This document shows positions 61,133-64,000 of a stretch of DNA of 64,000 nucleotides, piece by piece (position 1 is the stretch's first letter; each line of letters begins with the position of its first letter). A model generated the notes under the pieces. The model was not told where the DNA came from and did no database searches. It saw nothing but the letters and a program-made list of their open reading frames with translations. This stretch comes from Hanleya hanleyi (lineage: Eukaryota > Mollusca > Polyplacophora > Lepidopleurida > Hanleyidae). The translations under genes were made by a program, and so were the position numbers. The stretch spans positions 62,001-126,000 of the forward strand of contig JAVTVY010037334.1 in the NCBI GenBank assembly GCA_036873755.1, given 5' to 3'.

Positions 61133-63290
61133 GTGGACACGTTATCTCAAGAAGGATTATATTCAGGCATTGTAAATTCATACCACATATGCATCTGATG
61201 GAGGGTCTGAAGCCCATTGAAAATGACCGACCTTGACATATTTTATCAAGGTCAAATTCTATTATTATGTTCCAAGGTATTCCTCAGTACAGAAGGTTAA
61301 CCTGTGGTTTCTATAAATTTTGATCAAATACAAAATGAAGATCGAGTTATATTTTGACAGTGAATAGCAGTGACACATTGAGATTTTATTGGTTTGTTGA
61401 GAAGTATGTCCTTGATGAGGTTTTTTTTGTTATACTCGGTAGGAATTGGATATGACAATCAAGGCTCTGTTAGCCAAGAATGGAGAAAGTAATGGGTTTA
61501 TCCGGGATGATGTAGACCGAGCTCTGTCGCTGATGGTAGACACATCCACACCACAGCGAGCCTTGTTGGCACTTGTTGCGGGTGGAGCCACGTAAGTATA
61601 ATTTCCATCTCTAATATGTCTTCATTACTGCCTAGCCCTTTACAGCTTCTATTTTGTAGCTTGAAATTTTCTACATCAATGGACAGAGGATATACCTCAT
61701 TCTAGCAGGTTTCTTATTACAGCGGTTTGACTTTGTAATATATTACATGTACTCTACATGGGTGTCGCCAGGATATCTTGGGGGGGGGGGGTTCCTATGC
61801 CTACTTACTAGAGAGCCCATTACTCTGATGTCCAACATAGGAAAATAAGATACGGTTGGGTGCTGAAGGGGGGGGGCAGGGGTCGTTCACACCCAATGAC
61901 CCACCTAATGATGCACTTGCTGCACACGTATTTGAAGAATCTCACTAGACTCTCATATACTCCATTGTTTTTGCAGACATAAGAACACTGCTGTACGTAA
62001 GACAGCGGCGTATTTCCTGGTGATTGTGGTAGACAAGATGGGTCCGGGTCGTATCCTGAGTGGGGTCAAGGACATCACAGACAGGGTATTACCCACTGCT
62101 GCACAGTTTACTATGGACAGCTCACCGGAAACCAGGTCAGTACCATGAGATTAGGGTACACCAATGGGTTTATTCTGAAACTAGATTTGGTGCTGACATA
62201 ACTGGGTGTCGTCAAAATGTCTACGAATTGATCATCTGAAGTTTGCACTGTAAGTATTTGCACGGTCTCCGCTAGGTACCGCTAGAGAGAACAAAGAAGA
62301 GCCTGTCTGTGTACTGACCCGTGACTTCAGCTGTGGTTCATATAAATTCACTTTGCCATGTTTGTCCTATCTATAAACCCAGGACAATATTTTGTACTGG
62401 TGATAGCTGGCATAATTTTATACATATGTACTATATTTTCCCAGTATTCAAAAAAAGTGTCATTATGCTTAGAATAATGAATAATTTGTCAAATATTACA
62501 TGAAAATATGCCAGCTATCACAAGTTCAAAATAGTGTCTTGGGTTTACAGATAGGGCAAACATGACAAAGCGAATTTATACGAATCACAGCTGAAGTCAT
62601 GGATCAGTGCACAGACAGGCTCTTCTTCGTTCTCGGTAACGGCACCTAGCGGAGACTCGCACAAATACTTATAGCACAAACTTTGGATTATGTATGACAT
62701 ACAGCCAACCATGAAGCGAAATGTAAATGAAATAATTTTGCGAGAGAGAGAGCGAAAGTTGAATGTCCAACACTTTGTTTGTCCATGCCCTGTTTACTTT
62801 TGATCTGAGAAAGTAAATTTCTGTCACTCTTTATAAACATCATTCAGAGATTTTAATCTTAAATATACAAGCCTGTGTTTGGTTACTTTGGTTTCTTTGT
62901 CCCACTATCATTAAATATAAATAGAGATAAAAAGTACCAGTAGCGTAATCTCTGTGATTTTGAAGCTCTGTATTTGTACTTCTCAGCTGGTCAAAGATAA
63001 TTATTATTTTATTAACTTGTAGTAATAATAGCCTTTGTCATTTCATTCTGGTGTTGTGGTTGTGTGACATAAATCAATGATGTTTCTTTCGTACCTCTCT
63101 AAGCTAACTTCATGTACATATATGTGATAAGATAACAATGGTCTTAACATTTCATGTTCACAGATACAATGGGAGAAGAATTTTCTTCATGCTGATGTCG
63201 CACCAGGACTTTGATAAAATGCTGGCCAAACATCTGCCTGCTAACACAAACAAGAACATTCTGGATATAGTGGAGAACCTTAAACACAAG
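16516..63290 (+). CDS. TOGARAM1: TOG array regulator of axonemal microtubules 1, 18 exons, 3' end beyond window
   Basis: This family (crescerin/FAM179B) acts at the ciliary tip and axoneme; its TOG domains bind tubulin and shape axonemal microtubule growth. Joined coding exons: 16516-18453, 31415-31535, 32076-32153, 32496-32567, 35696-35737, 37490-37765, 38173-38378, 38880-39160, 41878-41985, 43427-43617, 47357-47537, 53667-53769, 54389-54547, 55300-55405, 60931-61017, 61443-61591, 61977-62135, 63164-63290. All have AG acceptors and GT donors with matching phases, apart from a frame break in exon 6. TOG1 and TOG2 lie in exon 1, then a long low-complexity linker, then TOG3 in exons 13-18. Shared marks with vertebrate TOGARAM1, from memory of the family, are the RNKLPWE motif after TOG2, LRQIRNSASKKKA, the PTGIYG motif and a Lys/Glu-rich helix. 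Without the exon 6 duplication the visible CDS is 4299 nt. Vertebrate proteins are about 1700 residues, so TOG4 should follow to the right. Confidence 0.93.
18673..18841. repeat. Inverted repeat with TGACGTCA at both ends
   Basis: TGACGTCACAACC then CCTGATTACGATT (18673-18703) is mirrored by AATCGTAATCAGG then TTGTGACGTCA (18818-18841); the left arm has a 6-bp insertion. The core of a small inverted-repeat element; related sequence (TATTGAAGCCGTAACCT) appears at 21933. TGACGTCA is the CREB/ATF consensus. Confidence 0.65.
22060..22900. mobile_element. Element with inverted CATTTCGG clusters at its ends
   Basis: The left end has CGACATTTCGG at 22069, 22087 and a related CGACATTTC at 22112. The right end has the opposite orientation (CCGAAATGT at 22637, 22852 and 22881). 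Opposed clusters around 800 bp suggest a non-autonomous element, but I cannot fix exact ends or a target duplication. A reversed GCGACGTTAAA-type retroelement fragment lies inside near 22373-22430. Confidence 0.4.
23141..23207. repeat. 17-18 bp tandem repeat, four copies
   Basis: CACCCCCATGGCTCATT and a variant with GGGTTCATT are repeated four times just before the satellite units. The sequence is low complexity; no function is apparent. Confidence 0.8.
23211..23527. repeat. Two well-preserved satellite units related to the 9.6-13.1 kb array
   Basis: Two tandem units (about 163 and 154 bp) begin CTATAGGGATAG and contain CTTTTCTATACTACT, CGCGCATGC, CCCATTCTACTGTAGGGTGC and GAAAACCCCAGGTCTCTCG. 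The CCCTTTCTATACTACT plus GCGCATGCGC core matches the older array. They are followed by another CACACCTATG start. Their high mutual identity means recent amplification. Confidence 0.8.
24655..25800. repeat. Degenerate tandem repeats rich in AGGTCA motifs
   Basis: Blocks such as GGTCAAAGTCAAGGTCACTG (24691), GGTCAAGGTCAG (24793), CAAAGGTCAAAGGTCGA (24904), AGGTCAAAAGGTCAAAGGTC (25048), then 25178, 25628 and 25767, are separated by 105-145 bp of related filler (TTGAAAATTC, CAGGAAA). AGGTCA in tandem is the nuclear-receptor half-site pattern. This type of repeat is widespread in mollusc genomes, from memory. Confidence 0.65.
26392..26608. mobile_element. 217-bp MITE, copy A of the TACGGTAAT family
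   Basis: The left end TACGGTAATTTCGCTAATAA is mirrored at the right end (reverse complement TACGGTAATTCCCCTAATAA). Both continue into ATTC-(A/G)ATC-x-C-(C/A)GGAAGT. Too short to code. Its ends match those of the 3.2-kb element at 57484-60673. Confidence 0.85.
26799..26950. mobile_element. Short TIR element CAGGGTGCGAAAT
   Basis: It begins CAGGGTGCGAAATA and ends TATTTCATACCCTG, near-perfect inverted ends of about 14 bp; the inside is rich in GGGCAACC/GGTTGCCC. CAGGGT ends of this kind are typical of hAT-type MITEs, but no clear 8-bp target duplication is visible. Related ends occur in the hairpin element at 36261. Confidence 0.6.
28297..28545. mobile_element. MITE, degenerate copy B
   Basis: Reverse orientation. 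It starts TCCTCTATAATTCAACCACC and ends TTTCACTTCCTGTGATTGAT then TTATTTGAAGAATTATA. The body has TCTAATAAATTTGATCA, shared with the copies at 35.4 and 39.8 kb. Confidence 0.65.
28575..28690 (+). mobile_element. Truncated tRNA-SINE relic
   Basis: CGTTTCCCTCCAGGTACTCC, AGCTTCCTTCACAAACCAAA and GAGTGTGACATTAAACCAAA match the core and tail of the full SINE at 46738-46970, followed by a poly-C tail. The tRNA head is missing. Confidence 0.7.
28956..31260. mobile_element. 2.3-kb TIR element with AATTGAGTTT repeats and GC hairpins
   Basis: Ends CAGGGGTTTTTCTTGACA and TGTCAAGAATAACCCCTG are inverted with one mismatch and are flanked on both sides by TACAT, a possible 5-bp target duplication. About 200 bp at each end carry five AATTGAGT motifs in the same orientation (29009-29140 and 31072-31228) and one GC-rich hairpin (CGCGCGCCGTAGGCGCGCG at 29084; GCGCGCCTGTGGCGCGCG at 31172). 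A palindrome, GTTTTTCATCGGGGT and its mirror, lies at 28973-29003. The middle has a short frame (30549-30755) followed by two AATAAA signals (30763-30781), a hint of a transcribed gene. No transposase recognised. Confidence 0.75.
30549..30755 (+). other. Possible last exon inside the 2.3-kb element
   Basis: A frame of 68 codons (GVYLIDDSSRHEYHNRRTRL, MEVLRLRTYRSRVDV) ends in TGA shortly before tandem AATAAA signals at about 30763 and 30777. Upstream, 29647-29760 is a candidate first exon (MGCFFRDIACMRP). I recognise no domain; it could be chance. Confidence 0.25.
31415..31535 (+). CDS. TOGARAM1: TOGARAM1 exon 2 (linker)
   Basis: Acceptor ctttatcag, donor ACTG|gtagga; 121 nt, entering in phase 0 and leaving in phase 1. 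Encodes a polar linker beginning GVRSNQTNDAPPLQPRMTW. Support comes from splice signals, phase continuity with exons 1 and 3, and codon-like composition; the linker itself is poorly conserved. Confidence 0.8.
31639..31901 (+). mobile_element. Retroelement insertion with 11-bp target duplication
   Basis: TCAGCGAATGA at 31628-31638 and 31902-31912 brackets 263 bp. The head CCCTGTGGGCACCCGGGG resembles the 9913 copy, and the tail has TTGTTGAAAGCGAC with CATACTCACTCGATCACC. Inserted in intron 2 of TOGARAM1, 100 bp after exon 2. Confidence 0.8.
32076..32153 (+). CDS. TOGARAM1: TOGARAM1 exon 3 (linker)
   Basis: Acceptor ggtttgtag, donor AGAG|gtatgt; 78 nt, phase 1 to phase 1. Encodes a basic, Ser-rich stretch (KVKRQSSLRLSNYDDD). 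A competing AG eight bases downstream (tttctcag) would give a stop within two codons, which favours this acceptor. Confidence 0.8.
32496..32567 (+). CDS. TOGARAM1: TOGARAM1 exon 4 (linker)
   Basis: Acceptor tgttgtag, donor CCAG|gtatgc; 72 nt, symmetric phase 1, so it could be skipped without shifting the frame. Encodes ESSWETTSSVASHRHNKTKL and a few more residues. Called from splice signals and phase. Confidence 0.75.
32568..35695. other. TOGARAM1: TOGARAM1 intron 4
   Basis: AT-rich, with poly-A/T tracts, a C-rich tract at 34663-34685 and one MITE (35352-35606). I see no gene and no conserved-looking coding exon here. Confidence 0.7.
35352..35606. mobile_element. MITE, copy C of the TACGGTAAT family
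   Basis: Begins ATCTAATAATTCAATCACAG then GAAGTGAAATTTACCACTC, and ends GGGTGATTGAATTATTGGAG then GGATTACCATA. The TTTACCACTCTAAAA block matches the CACCACTCCAAAA block of the 3.2-kb element, linking the two. It ends 90 bp before exon 5. Confidence 0.8.
35696..35737 (+). CDS. TOGARAM1: TOGARAM1 exon 5, 42-nt microexon
   Basis: Acceptor cctccaacag, donor GAAG|gtagcc; 42 nt, phase 1 to phase 1. Encodes an acidic, Pro-rich segment (DDVTPPDSPVDQRE) containing an SP site. Skipping would keep the frame. Called from a clear acceptor, the phase match and coding-like composition in an AT-rich intron; transcript data would be needed to be certain. Confidence 0.7.
36086..36778. mobile_element. MITE with TACAGAGTTCATACA ends
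   Basis: TACAGAGTTCATACA (36086-36100) is mirrored by TGTATGAACTCTGTA (36764-36778), a perfect 15-bp inverted repeat. The interior has repeated CTTG-AA-AACTCCTGGAAAA phrases. It is interrupted by the hairpin element at 36261-36576; without it the host MITE would be about 375 bp. Confidence 0.85.
36261..36576. mobile_element. Foldback element: 150-bp arms, 16-nt loop
   Basis: The left arm 36261-36410 and right arm 36427-36576 are near-perfect reverse complements; the outer ends are CAGGGTACGAATTATAAAAT and its mirror. The central loop is TCGCACCCTGGCGCGT. Flanking TTTTG on both sides may be a target duplication. It is nested inside the 36086-36778 MITE. Confidence 0.88.
37490..37765 (+). CDS. 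TOGARAM1: TOGARAM1 exon 6, frame broken by an 85-bp tandem duplication
   Basis: Acceptor aatttatgtag, donor GCTGAG|gtaact. The open frame from exon 5 gives GKDLVDDTPIPLKPTLARGS and continues through the first repeat copy, then hits TGA at 37675-37677 where the second copy begins. The two copies start at about 37588 and 37673 and look identical, with cag at each junction. 85 is not a multiple of 3. A one-copy exon would be 191 nt and end in phase 0, exactly what exon 7 needs. The unit contains no AGGT, so splicing cannot remove one repeat length precisely. As written, the transcript would end before TOG3. Possible explanations are a null allele, a recent mutation or an assembly error. Confidence 0.88.
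37588..37757 (+). repeat. 85-bp perfect tandem duplication inside exon 6
   Basis: Two copies of a unit starting CAGTGACAAGTACTACACGC and ending CGGATACAGAATCA appear identical base for base, meeting at cag microhomology. The copies have not diverged at all, so the event is very recent or an assembly artefact. Confidence 0.95.
38173..38378 (+). CDS. TOGARAM1: TOGARAM1 exon 7 (conserved basic linker motif)
   Basis: Acceptor tctttgacag, donor GGAGG|gtaaga; 206 nt, phase 0 to phase 2. Encodes MMHSLRQIRNSASKKKAAK, which closely resembles the basic segment of vertebrate TOGARAM1 linkers, followed by a Ser/Pro-rich stretch. This is one of the best anchors in the linker and fixes the frame that exon 6 should deliver. 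Confidence 0.92.
38880..39160 (+). CDS. TOGARAM1: TOGARAM1 exon 8 (linker)
   Basis: Acceptor tcctttccag, donor CAAAG|gtctgt; 281 nt, phase 2 to phase 1. Encodes a charged linker including FNPMGGVTFRNNQ and VQIVGRGYGED. The V-x-V-G-R/K-G pattern recalls a short conserved patch of the vertebrate protein. Confidence 0.9.
39357..39796. repeat. 21-bp minisatellite, 21 copies, in intron 8
   Basis: The unit is CTATTTGGCCATG-Y-AGTTAAC with nearly all variation at one site (C or T). Reading Y left to right gives T C C T C T C C C T T T C T T T C T T T C. The last 12 units form three exact T-T-T-C blocks, an 84-bp higher-order repeat. Confidence 0.95.
39810..40000. mobile_element. MITE, copy D of the TACGGTAAT family
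   Basis: TACAGTAATTCCTCTAATAA then TTCAATCACAGGAAGTGAAA at the left, and GGTGGATTGAATTATTAGAT at the right. It starts immediately after the minisatellite, 14 bp from its last unit. Confidence 0.8.
40819..41176. mobile_element. MITE, copy E, with extra internal DNA
   Basis: The left end TTCTAATAATTCAATCACAG is followed by GAAGTGCACCTTCCCACCCC; the right end is GAGTGATTGAATGTTAATAG then CCATTGAATTATTACTGTG. Longer than the other copies because of about 150 bp of unrelated sequence inside. Confidence 0.65.
41440..41575. repeat. Imperfect tandem ATCACTGTGGCCTAAT repeats
   Basis: Four or five copies of a 22-27 bp phrase (GTGTTATCACTGTGGCCTA) separated by variable spacers, in intron 8 upstream of exon 9. 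No function apparent. Confidence 0.7.
41878..41985 (+). CDS. TOGARAM1: TOGARAM1 exon 9 (linker)
   Basis: Acceptor tcacatgcag, donor AAGAG|gtacgt; 108 nt, symmetric phase 1 (skippable in frame). Encodes GSSLSPLGVASMHGYG and IGVIGRG. The I-G-V-I-G-R-G patch echoes the V-G-R-G patch of exon 8, so these may be repeated short linear motifs. Confidence 0.88.
41986..43426. other. TOGARAM1: TOGARAM1 intron 9
   Basis: AT-rich intron. I see no repeat family, gene or RNA that I can support. Confidence 0.6.
43427..43617 (+). CDS. TOGARAM1: TOGARAM1 exon 10 (PTGIYG motif)
   Basis: Acceptor tttccctcag, donor GATGAT|gtaagt; 191 nt, phase 1 to phase 0. Encodes MFDTSGLSDQAANSSSS, then KNYPTGIYGIGVRQNS and an acidic end (SSGDEWEDVDD). 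The GIYG-x-x-V-x-Q-N pattern matches the vertebrate linker just before the Lys-rich helix. Confidence 0.92.
43618..47356. other. TOGARAM1: TOGARAM1 intron 10
   Basis: Mostly AT-rich, with a complete SINE (46738-46970) and a short local duplication (GAACACGGATCATTTCCT twice at 45821-45875). The stretch at 44900-45420 is GC-richer (for example CCGCGGTGAGCGCTTGACCA) and free of repeats I know. It could be a conserved non-coding element, but nothing proves it. Confidence 0.5.
46738..46970 (+). mobile_element. Full-length tRNA-derived SINE with 12-bp target duplication
   Basis: CTCTCGGTGTAA at 46726-46737 and CTCTTGGTGTAA at 46971-46982 flank it. The head has pol III boxes: A box TGGCCGAGTGAT (46748) and B box GGTTCGAGCCC (46810). 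The core, TTTTCTCCGGGTACTCCGGC then TTCCTCCACC, is a domain shared by many marine invertebrate SINEs. The tail is GAGTGTGACATAAAGCCAAA plus poly-C. Truncated relatives lie at 3690 and 28575. The tRNA-like head is not a functional tRNA gene. Confidence 0.9.
47357..47537 (+). CDS. TOGARAM1: TOGARAM1 exon 11 (charged coiled coil)
   Basis: Acceptor ttaattcacag, donor GAAT|gtaagt; 181 nt, phase 0 to phase 1. Starts DVYNISMSKTTRDRMAQKK and runs into about 40 residues of Lys/Glu/Gln, a likely single alpha-helix or coiled coil. The S-x-S-K-x-T-x-x-x-M opening matches the vertebrate protein. Confidence 0.93.
47809..47860. mobile_element. MITE right-end fragment, copy F
   Basis: GTCGATTGAATGTTCATTAG, AGTAATTTAATTATTAATAG and ACTTTACCGTA match the right end of the TACGGTAAT family; no left end is found. 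A similar fragment (TCCTGTGATTGATTTATCAT) lies at 41282-41320. Confidence 0.55.
51659..51668 (+). promoter_or_regulatory. TOGARAM1: TATA-like element before the alternative TOGARAM1 exon
   Basis: The sequence tctatatagg lies about 170 bp upstream of ATG 51832 in a less AT-rich stretch (51330-51800). It would place transcription start near 51690 and supports reading the 51.8-kb exon as an alternative first exon. Weak on its own. Confidence 0.35.
51788..52831 (+). CDS. TOGARAM1: Alternative first exon or cassette exon of TOGARAM1, lineage-specific disordered region
   Basis: A long open frame ends at a strong donor (GCATT|gtaagt) in phase 1 with a T, the same state as exon 11, so it splices in frame onto exon 12. 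Two readings fit. As an alternative first exon, the first ATG in frame is 51832 (MGTRCSSQVKISE), downstream of a TATA-like TATATAGG at 51661. As a cassette, tacag at 51783-51787 is an in-phase acceptor (1044 nt, phase 1 to 1), but its pyrimidine tract is poor. The protein is about 335 residues, rich in Arg, Asp, Ser and Pro, with several RRDS-type basophilic kinase sites. Three tandem repeats of 33-35 residues (52456-52761) share N-x-(F/L)VR-x-(T/S)PPLP and SESE-type cores. I recognise no domain. Upstream short ATG frames (51716) could damp translation. Confidence 0.72.
52832..53666. other. TOGARAM1: Intron between the alternative exon and exon 12
   Basis: AT-rich, no gene or repeat family recognised. 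Confidence 0.6.
53667..53769 (+). CDS. TOGARAM1: TOGARAM1 exon 12 (Ser/Pro/Lys linker)
   Basis: Acceptor gatctttcag, donor AGACC|gtgagt; 103 nt, phase 1 to phase 2. Encodes LAISGSSSSSGPAKSSSS then a Pro-rich basic run (PPPAISPRKKSRP). It accepts either exon 11 or the 51.8-kb exon in the same phase, so both isoforms would share everything downstream. Confidence 0.88.
54389..54547 (+). CDS. TOGARAM1: TOGARAM1 exon 13 (start of TOG3)
   Basis: Acceptor gttttatag, donor GACTG|gtaatt; 159 nt, phase 2 to phase 2. After a Pro/Ser spacer it encodes PFRDAEAALREAQKCMTQQD, the first helix of TOG3; the W of the DW-E motif is split across the next intron. Confidence 0.92.
55300..55405 (+). CDS. TOGARAM1: TOGARAM1 exon 14 (TOG3)
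   Basis: Acceptor tacttacag, donor GCAGAG|gtcagt; 106 nt, phase 2 to phase 0. Encodes ETKCNGINIVRRLALYHPDV and the following helix, matching the E-x-x-x-x-G-(L/I)-N-x-(I/V)-R pattern of TOG3 in this family. Confidence 0.93.
55855..55910. repeat. GGTGTC hexamer microsatellite
   Basis: GGTGTCGGTGTCGGTGTC and neighbouring near-copies, preceded by TAGCTCGCCGTATACGAAGT and an AG-rich stretch. The reverse complement of the AGCTCGCC phrase recurs at 60680, so this may be the edge of a larger dispersed repeat in which the 3.2-kb element is nested. Confidence 0.6.
56010..57480. repeat. Diverged tandem duplication in intron 14
   Basis: 56010-56810 and 57000-57475 share, in the same order, TATATTCCTTTATRGTA, TTTCAGAAGTACAATAT, GTGTCGCCTT-AATGAAG, CTTACTTTTGGAAAAAA and GGGCTCGATCTTT-TG-GAAGCTGCAT. 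Both copies end just before the 3.2-kb TIR element. Non-coding as far as I can tell. Confidence 0.7.
58826..58833 (+). promoter_or_regulatory. TATA box of the nested HIRAN-like gene
   Basis: TATATAAG sits 83-90 bp upstream of the ATG in an otherwise AT-rich leader, at the right distance for a transcription start near 58857. Not tested; AT-rich DNA gives chance TATA matches. Confidence 0.45.
58916..59308 (+). CDS. HIRAN-like domain protein, intronless, nested in a transposon-like element
   Basis: An intact 130-residue frame without introns. The pattern is VVRGYHVYRFFW, then G-E-x-L, a D-x-x-AVAVKK segment, VGHVP at about residues 61-65 and GGLEVPC at about 98-104, with a Lys-rich tail (KKKLKKRLSKVKK) that could be a nuclear localisation signal. 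The G-x-x-Y...GE...AVAV...VGHVP...GLEVPC layout is that of HIRAN-like proteins that are numerous in cnidarian, molluscan and fish genomes. HIRAN domains of HLTF/Rad5 bind DNA 3' ends, but whether this stand-alone version does so is unknown. TATATAAG at 58826 lies 90 bp before the ATG, giving a plausible start near 58857. No AATAAA is obvious downstream. Lack of introns and the flanking inverted repeats suggest spread as mobile cargo. Confidence 0.8.
   Translation: MAAVPVPSTYSFDSVVRGYHVYRFFWNRPFAGEKLQLDIDMDCPASKDLHAVAVKKKNKTVGHVPADISKIVKYFLIYGGEAECIIRGKRVRSKLPIGGLEVPCTYVFSHSDERLKKKLKKRLSKVKKTW
60931..61017 (+). CDS. TOGARAM1: TOGARAM1 exon 15 (TOG3)
   Basis: Acceptor gtgtttgacag, donor GATTCT|gtgagt; 87 nt, phase 0 to 0. 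Encodes VKNLRSQVSRLAVVCFGDMF, the typical TOG3 helix pair (V-K-N-L-R-S-x-V-S-R). The exon sits just past the 3.2-kb transposon-like insertion in the preceding intron. Confidence 0.95.
61100..61127. repeat. (TCTA)n microsatellite
   Basis: About six perfect TCTA units in the intron after exon 15. Confidence 0.9.
61443..61591 (+). CDS. TOGARAM1: TOGARAM1 exon 16 (TOG3)
   Basis: Acceptor actcggtag, donor GCCAC|gtaagt; 149 nt, phase 0 to 2. Encodes ELDMTIKALLAKNGESNGFI then R-x-D-V-D-x-A-L, strongly conserved in TOGARAM1. Confidence 0.95.
61977..62135 (+). CDS. TOGARAM1: TOGARAM1 exon 17 (TOG3)
   Basis: Acceptor tttttgcag, donor ACCAG|gtcagt; 159 nt, phase 2 to 2. Encodes HKNTAVRKTAAYFLVIVVDK and DRVLPTAAQFTMDSSPETR; the LP-x-A-A-x-F-x-x-D-S-S-x-E-T-R block is a family signature. 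Confidence 0.95.
62239..62683. mobile_element. Foldback element with arms of about 180 bp
   Basis: The left arm (62239-62415) and right arm (62507-62683) are about 85-90% reverse complements, sharing AAGAAGAGCCTGTCTGTG, GACTTCAGCTGTG and GATAGCTGGCATA. The loop is about 90 bp. It lies in the intron between exons 17 and 18. Divergence between arms means it is older than the 36.3-kb foldback. Confidence 0.85.
63164..63290 (+). CDS. TOGARAM1: TOGARAM1 exon 18 (end of TOG3), last exon in window
   Basis: Acceptor tgttcacag, donor CACAAG|gtaata; 127 nt, phase 2 to 0. Encodes YNGRRIFFMLMSHQDFDKML, equivalent to the Y-x-G-R-x-x-x-F-x-M end of TOG3. Linker 2, TOG4 and the stop codon must lie beyond position 64000. 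Confidence 0.94.
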
Positions 63291-63414
63291 GTAATAGTCA
63301 GTGGTTTAAACTCAATCCTAACAGTAGCTCTTTATAAAGGGTCCGAATCTAGTAAACACAAGTTATTTCGGACTTGGTGGTCGAGTTTCGGTCCCCTTTG
63401 CTAAGTATATGGAC

Positions 63415-64000
63415 ACGGTGGTTGCATTCAGAGGACACCACGAGAAAGTCTCATGAGAGATTGTTTGACAGTGGTTGATAATGTTATCATGGTGGTTGCA
63501 TTCAGAGGGCACCACAAGAAAGTCTCATGAGAGATTGTTTGACAACGGTTGATAATGTTATCATGGTGGTTGCATTCAGAGGGCACCACAAGAAAGTCTC
63601 ATGAGAGATTGTTTGCCAATGGTTGATAATGTTATGGTGGTTGCATTCAGAGGGCACCACAAGAAAGTCTCATGAGAGATTGTTTGACAATGGTGGATAA
63701 TGTTATCATGGTTGTTGCATTCAGAGGGCACCACAAGAAAGTCTCATGAGAGATTGTTTGACAATGGTTGATAATGTTATGATGGTGGCAGCATTCAGAG
63801 GGCACCACAAGAAAGTCTCATGAGAGATTGTTTGACAATGGTTGATAATGTTATCATGGTGGCAGCATTCAGAGGGCACCACAAGAAAGTCTCATGAGAG
63901 ATTGTTTGACAATGGTGGATAATGTTATCATGGTTGTTGCATTCAGAGAGCACCACAAGAAAGTCTCATGAGAGATTGTTTGACAACGGCGGTGGTTCTC
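63415..64000. repeat. 74-bp minisatellite running off the right edge
   Basis: About eight copies of a unit including GTTGCATTCAGAGGGCACCA and AAAGTCTCATGAGAGATTGT; period 74 bp (one 71-bp copy near 63569-63639). It starts 125 bp after exon 18. Confidence 0.92.

Overview
This is eukaryotic DNA. The coding sequence is split by GT-AG introns. The introns are long, AT-rich and full of short transposons, tRNA-derived SINEs, minisatellites and tracts such as poly-G and TACATGTA. The repeat types (SINE 3' ends with a GCGACGTTAAA tail, a tRNA-SINE with a CCGGGTACTCCGGCTTCCTC core, AGGTCA-rich dispersed repeats) and the protein sequences suggest a lophotrochozoan, most likely a mollusc. That assignment is an inference.

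Region 1, about 1-9.7 kb: a badly decayed Polinton/Maverick or adintovirus-like element. Minus-strand remnants of a retroviral-type integrase (1715-2364) and a protein-primed family B DNA polymerase (4565-5776) are broken by frameshifts and stops. Plus-strand remnants at 7.2-9.7 kb look like its virion or accessory genes. A reverse-transcriptase C-terminal fragment sits between 62-bp inverted repeats (5850-6650), and retroelement insertions with clear target duplications are superimposed.

Region 2, about 9.6-13.1 kb: a degenerate 160-175 bp satellite whose unit carries a GCGCATGCGC palindrome and often a TGACGTCA site. Two better-preserved units of the same family lie at 23.2-23.5 kb. From 13.1 to 16.4 kb I see no gene.

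Region 3, 16.5-64 kb: one large plus-strand gene, the TOG-array ciliary microtubule regulator TOGARAM1 (crescerin/FAM179B family). I could place 18 constitutive exons from splice sites, reading phase and conserved protein motifs. Exon 1 encodes TOG1 and TOG2, exons 2-12 a disordered linker, and exons 13-18 TOG3. TOG4 and the stop lie beyond the right edge. The exon phases are consistent throughout, with one exception: exon 6 carries an 85-bp tandem duplication that creates an immediate stop. Without it the 18 exons sum to 4299 nt (1433 codons). A 1-kb phase-symmetric exon at 51.8-52.8 kb, behind a TATA box, looks like an alternative first exon or cassette encoding a lineage-specific disordered region with three tandem repeats.

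The introns hold the other notable items: a 3.2-kb terminal-inverted-repeat element (57484-60673) that carries an intact intronless HIRAN-like gene and shares its ends with at least five short MITEs in the same window; a 2.3-kb TIR element (28956-31260) with GC-rich hairpins; a foldback element nested inside another MITE (36.1-36.8 kb); a second foldback (62.2-62.7 kb); a 21-bp minisatellite with a four-unit higher-order pattern (39.4-39.8 kb); and a 74-bp minisatellite at the right edge.
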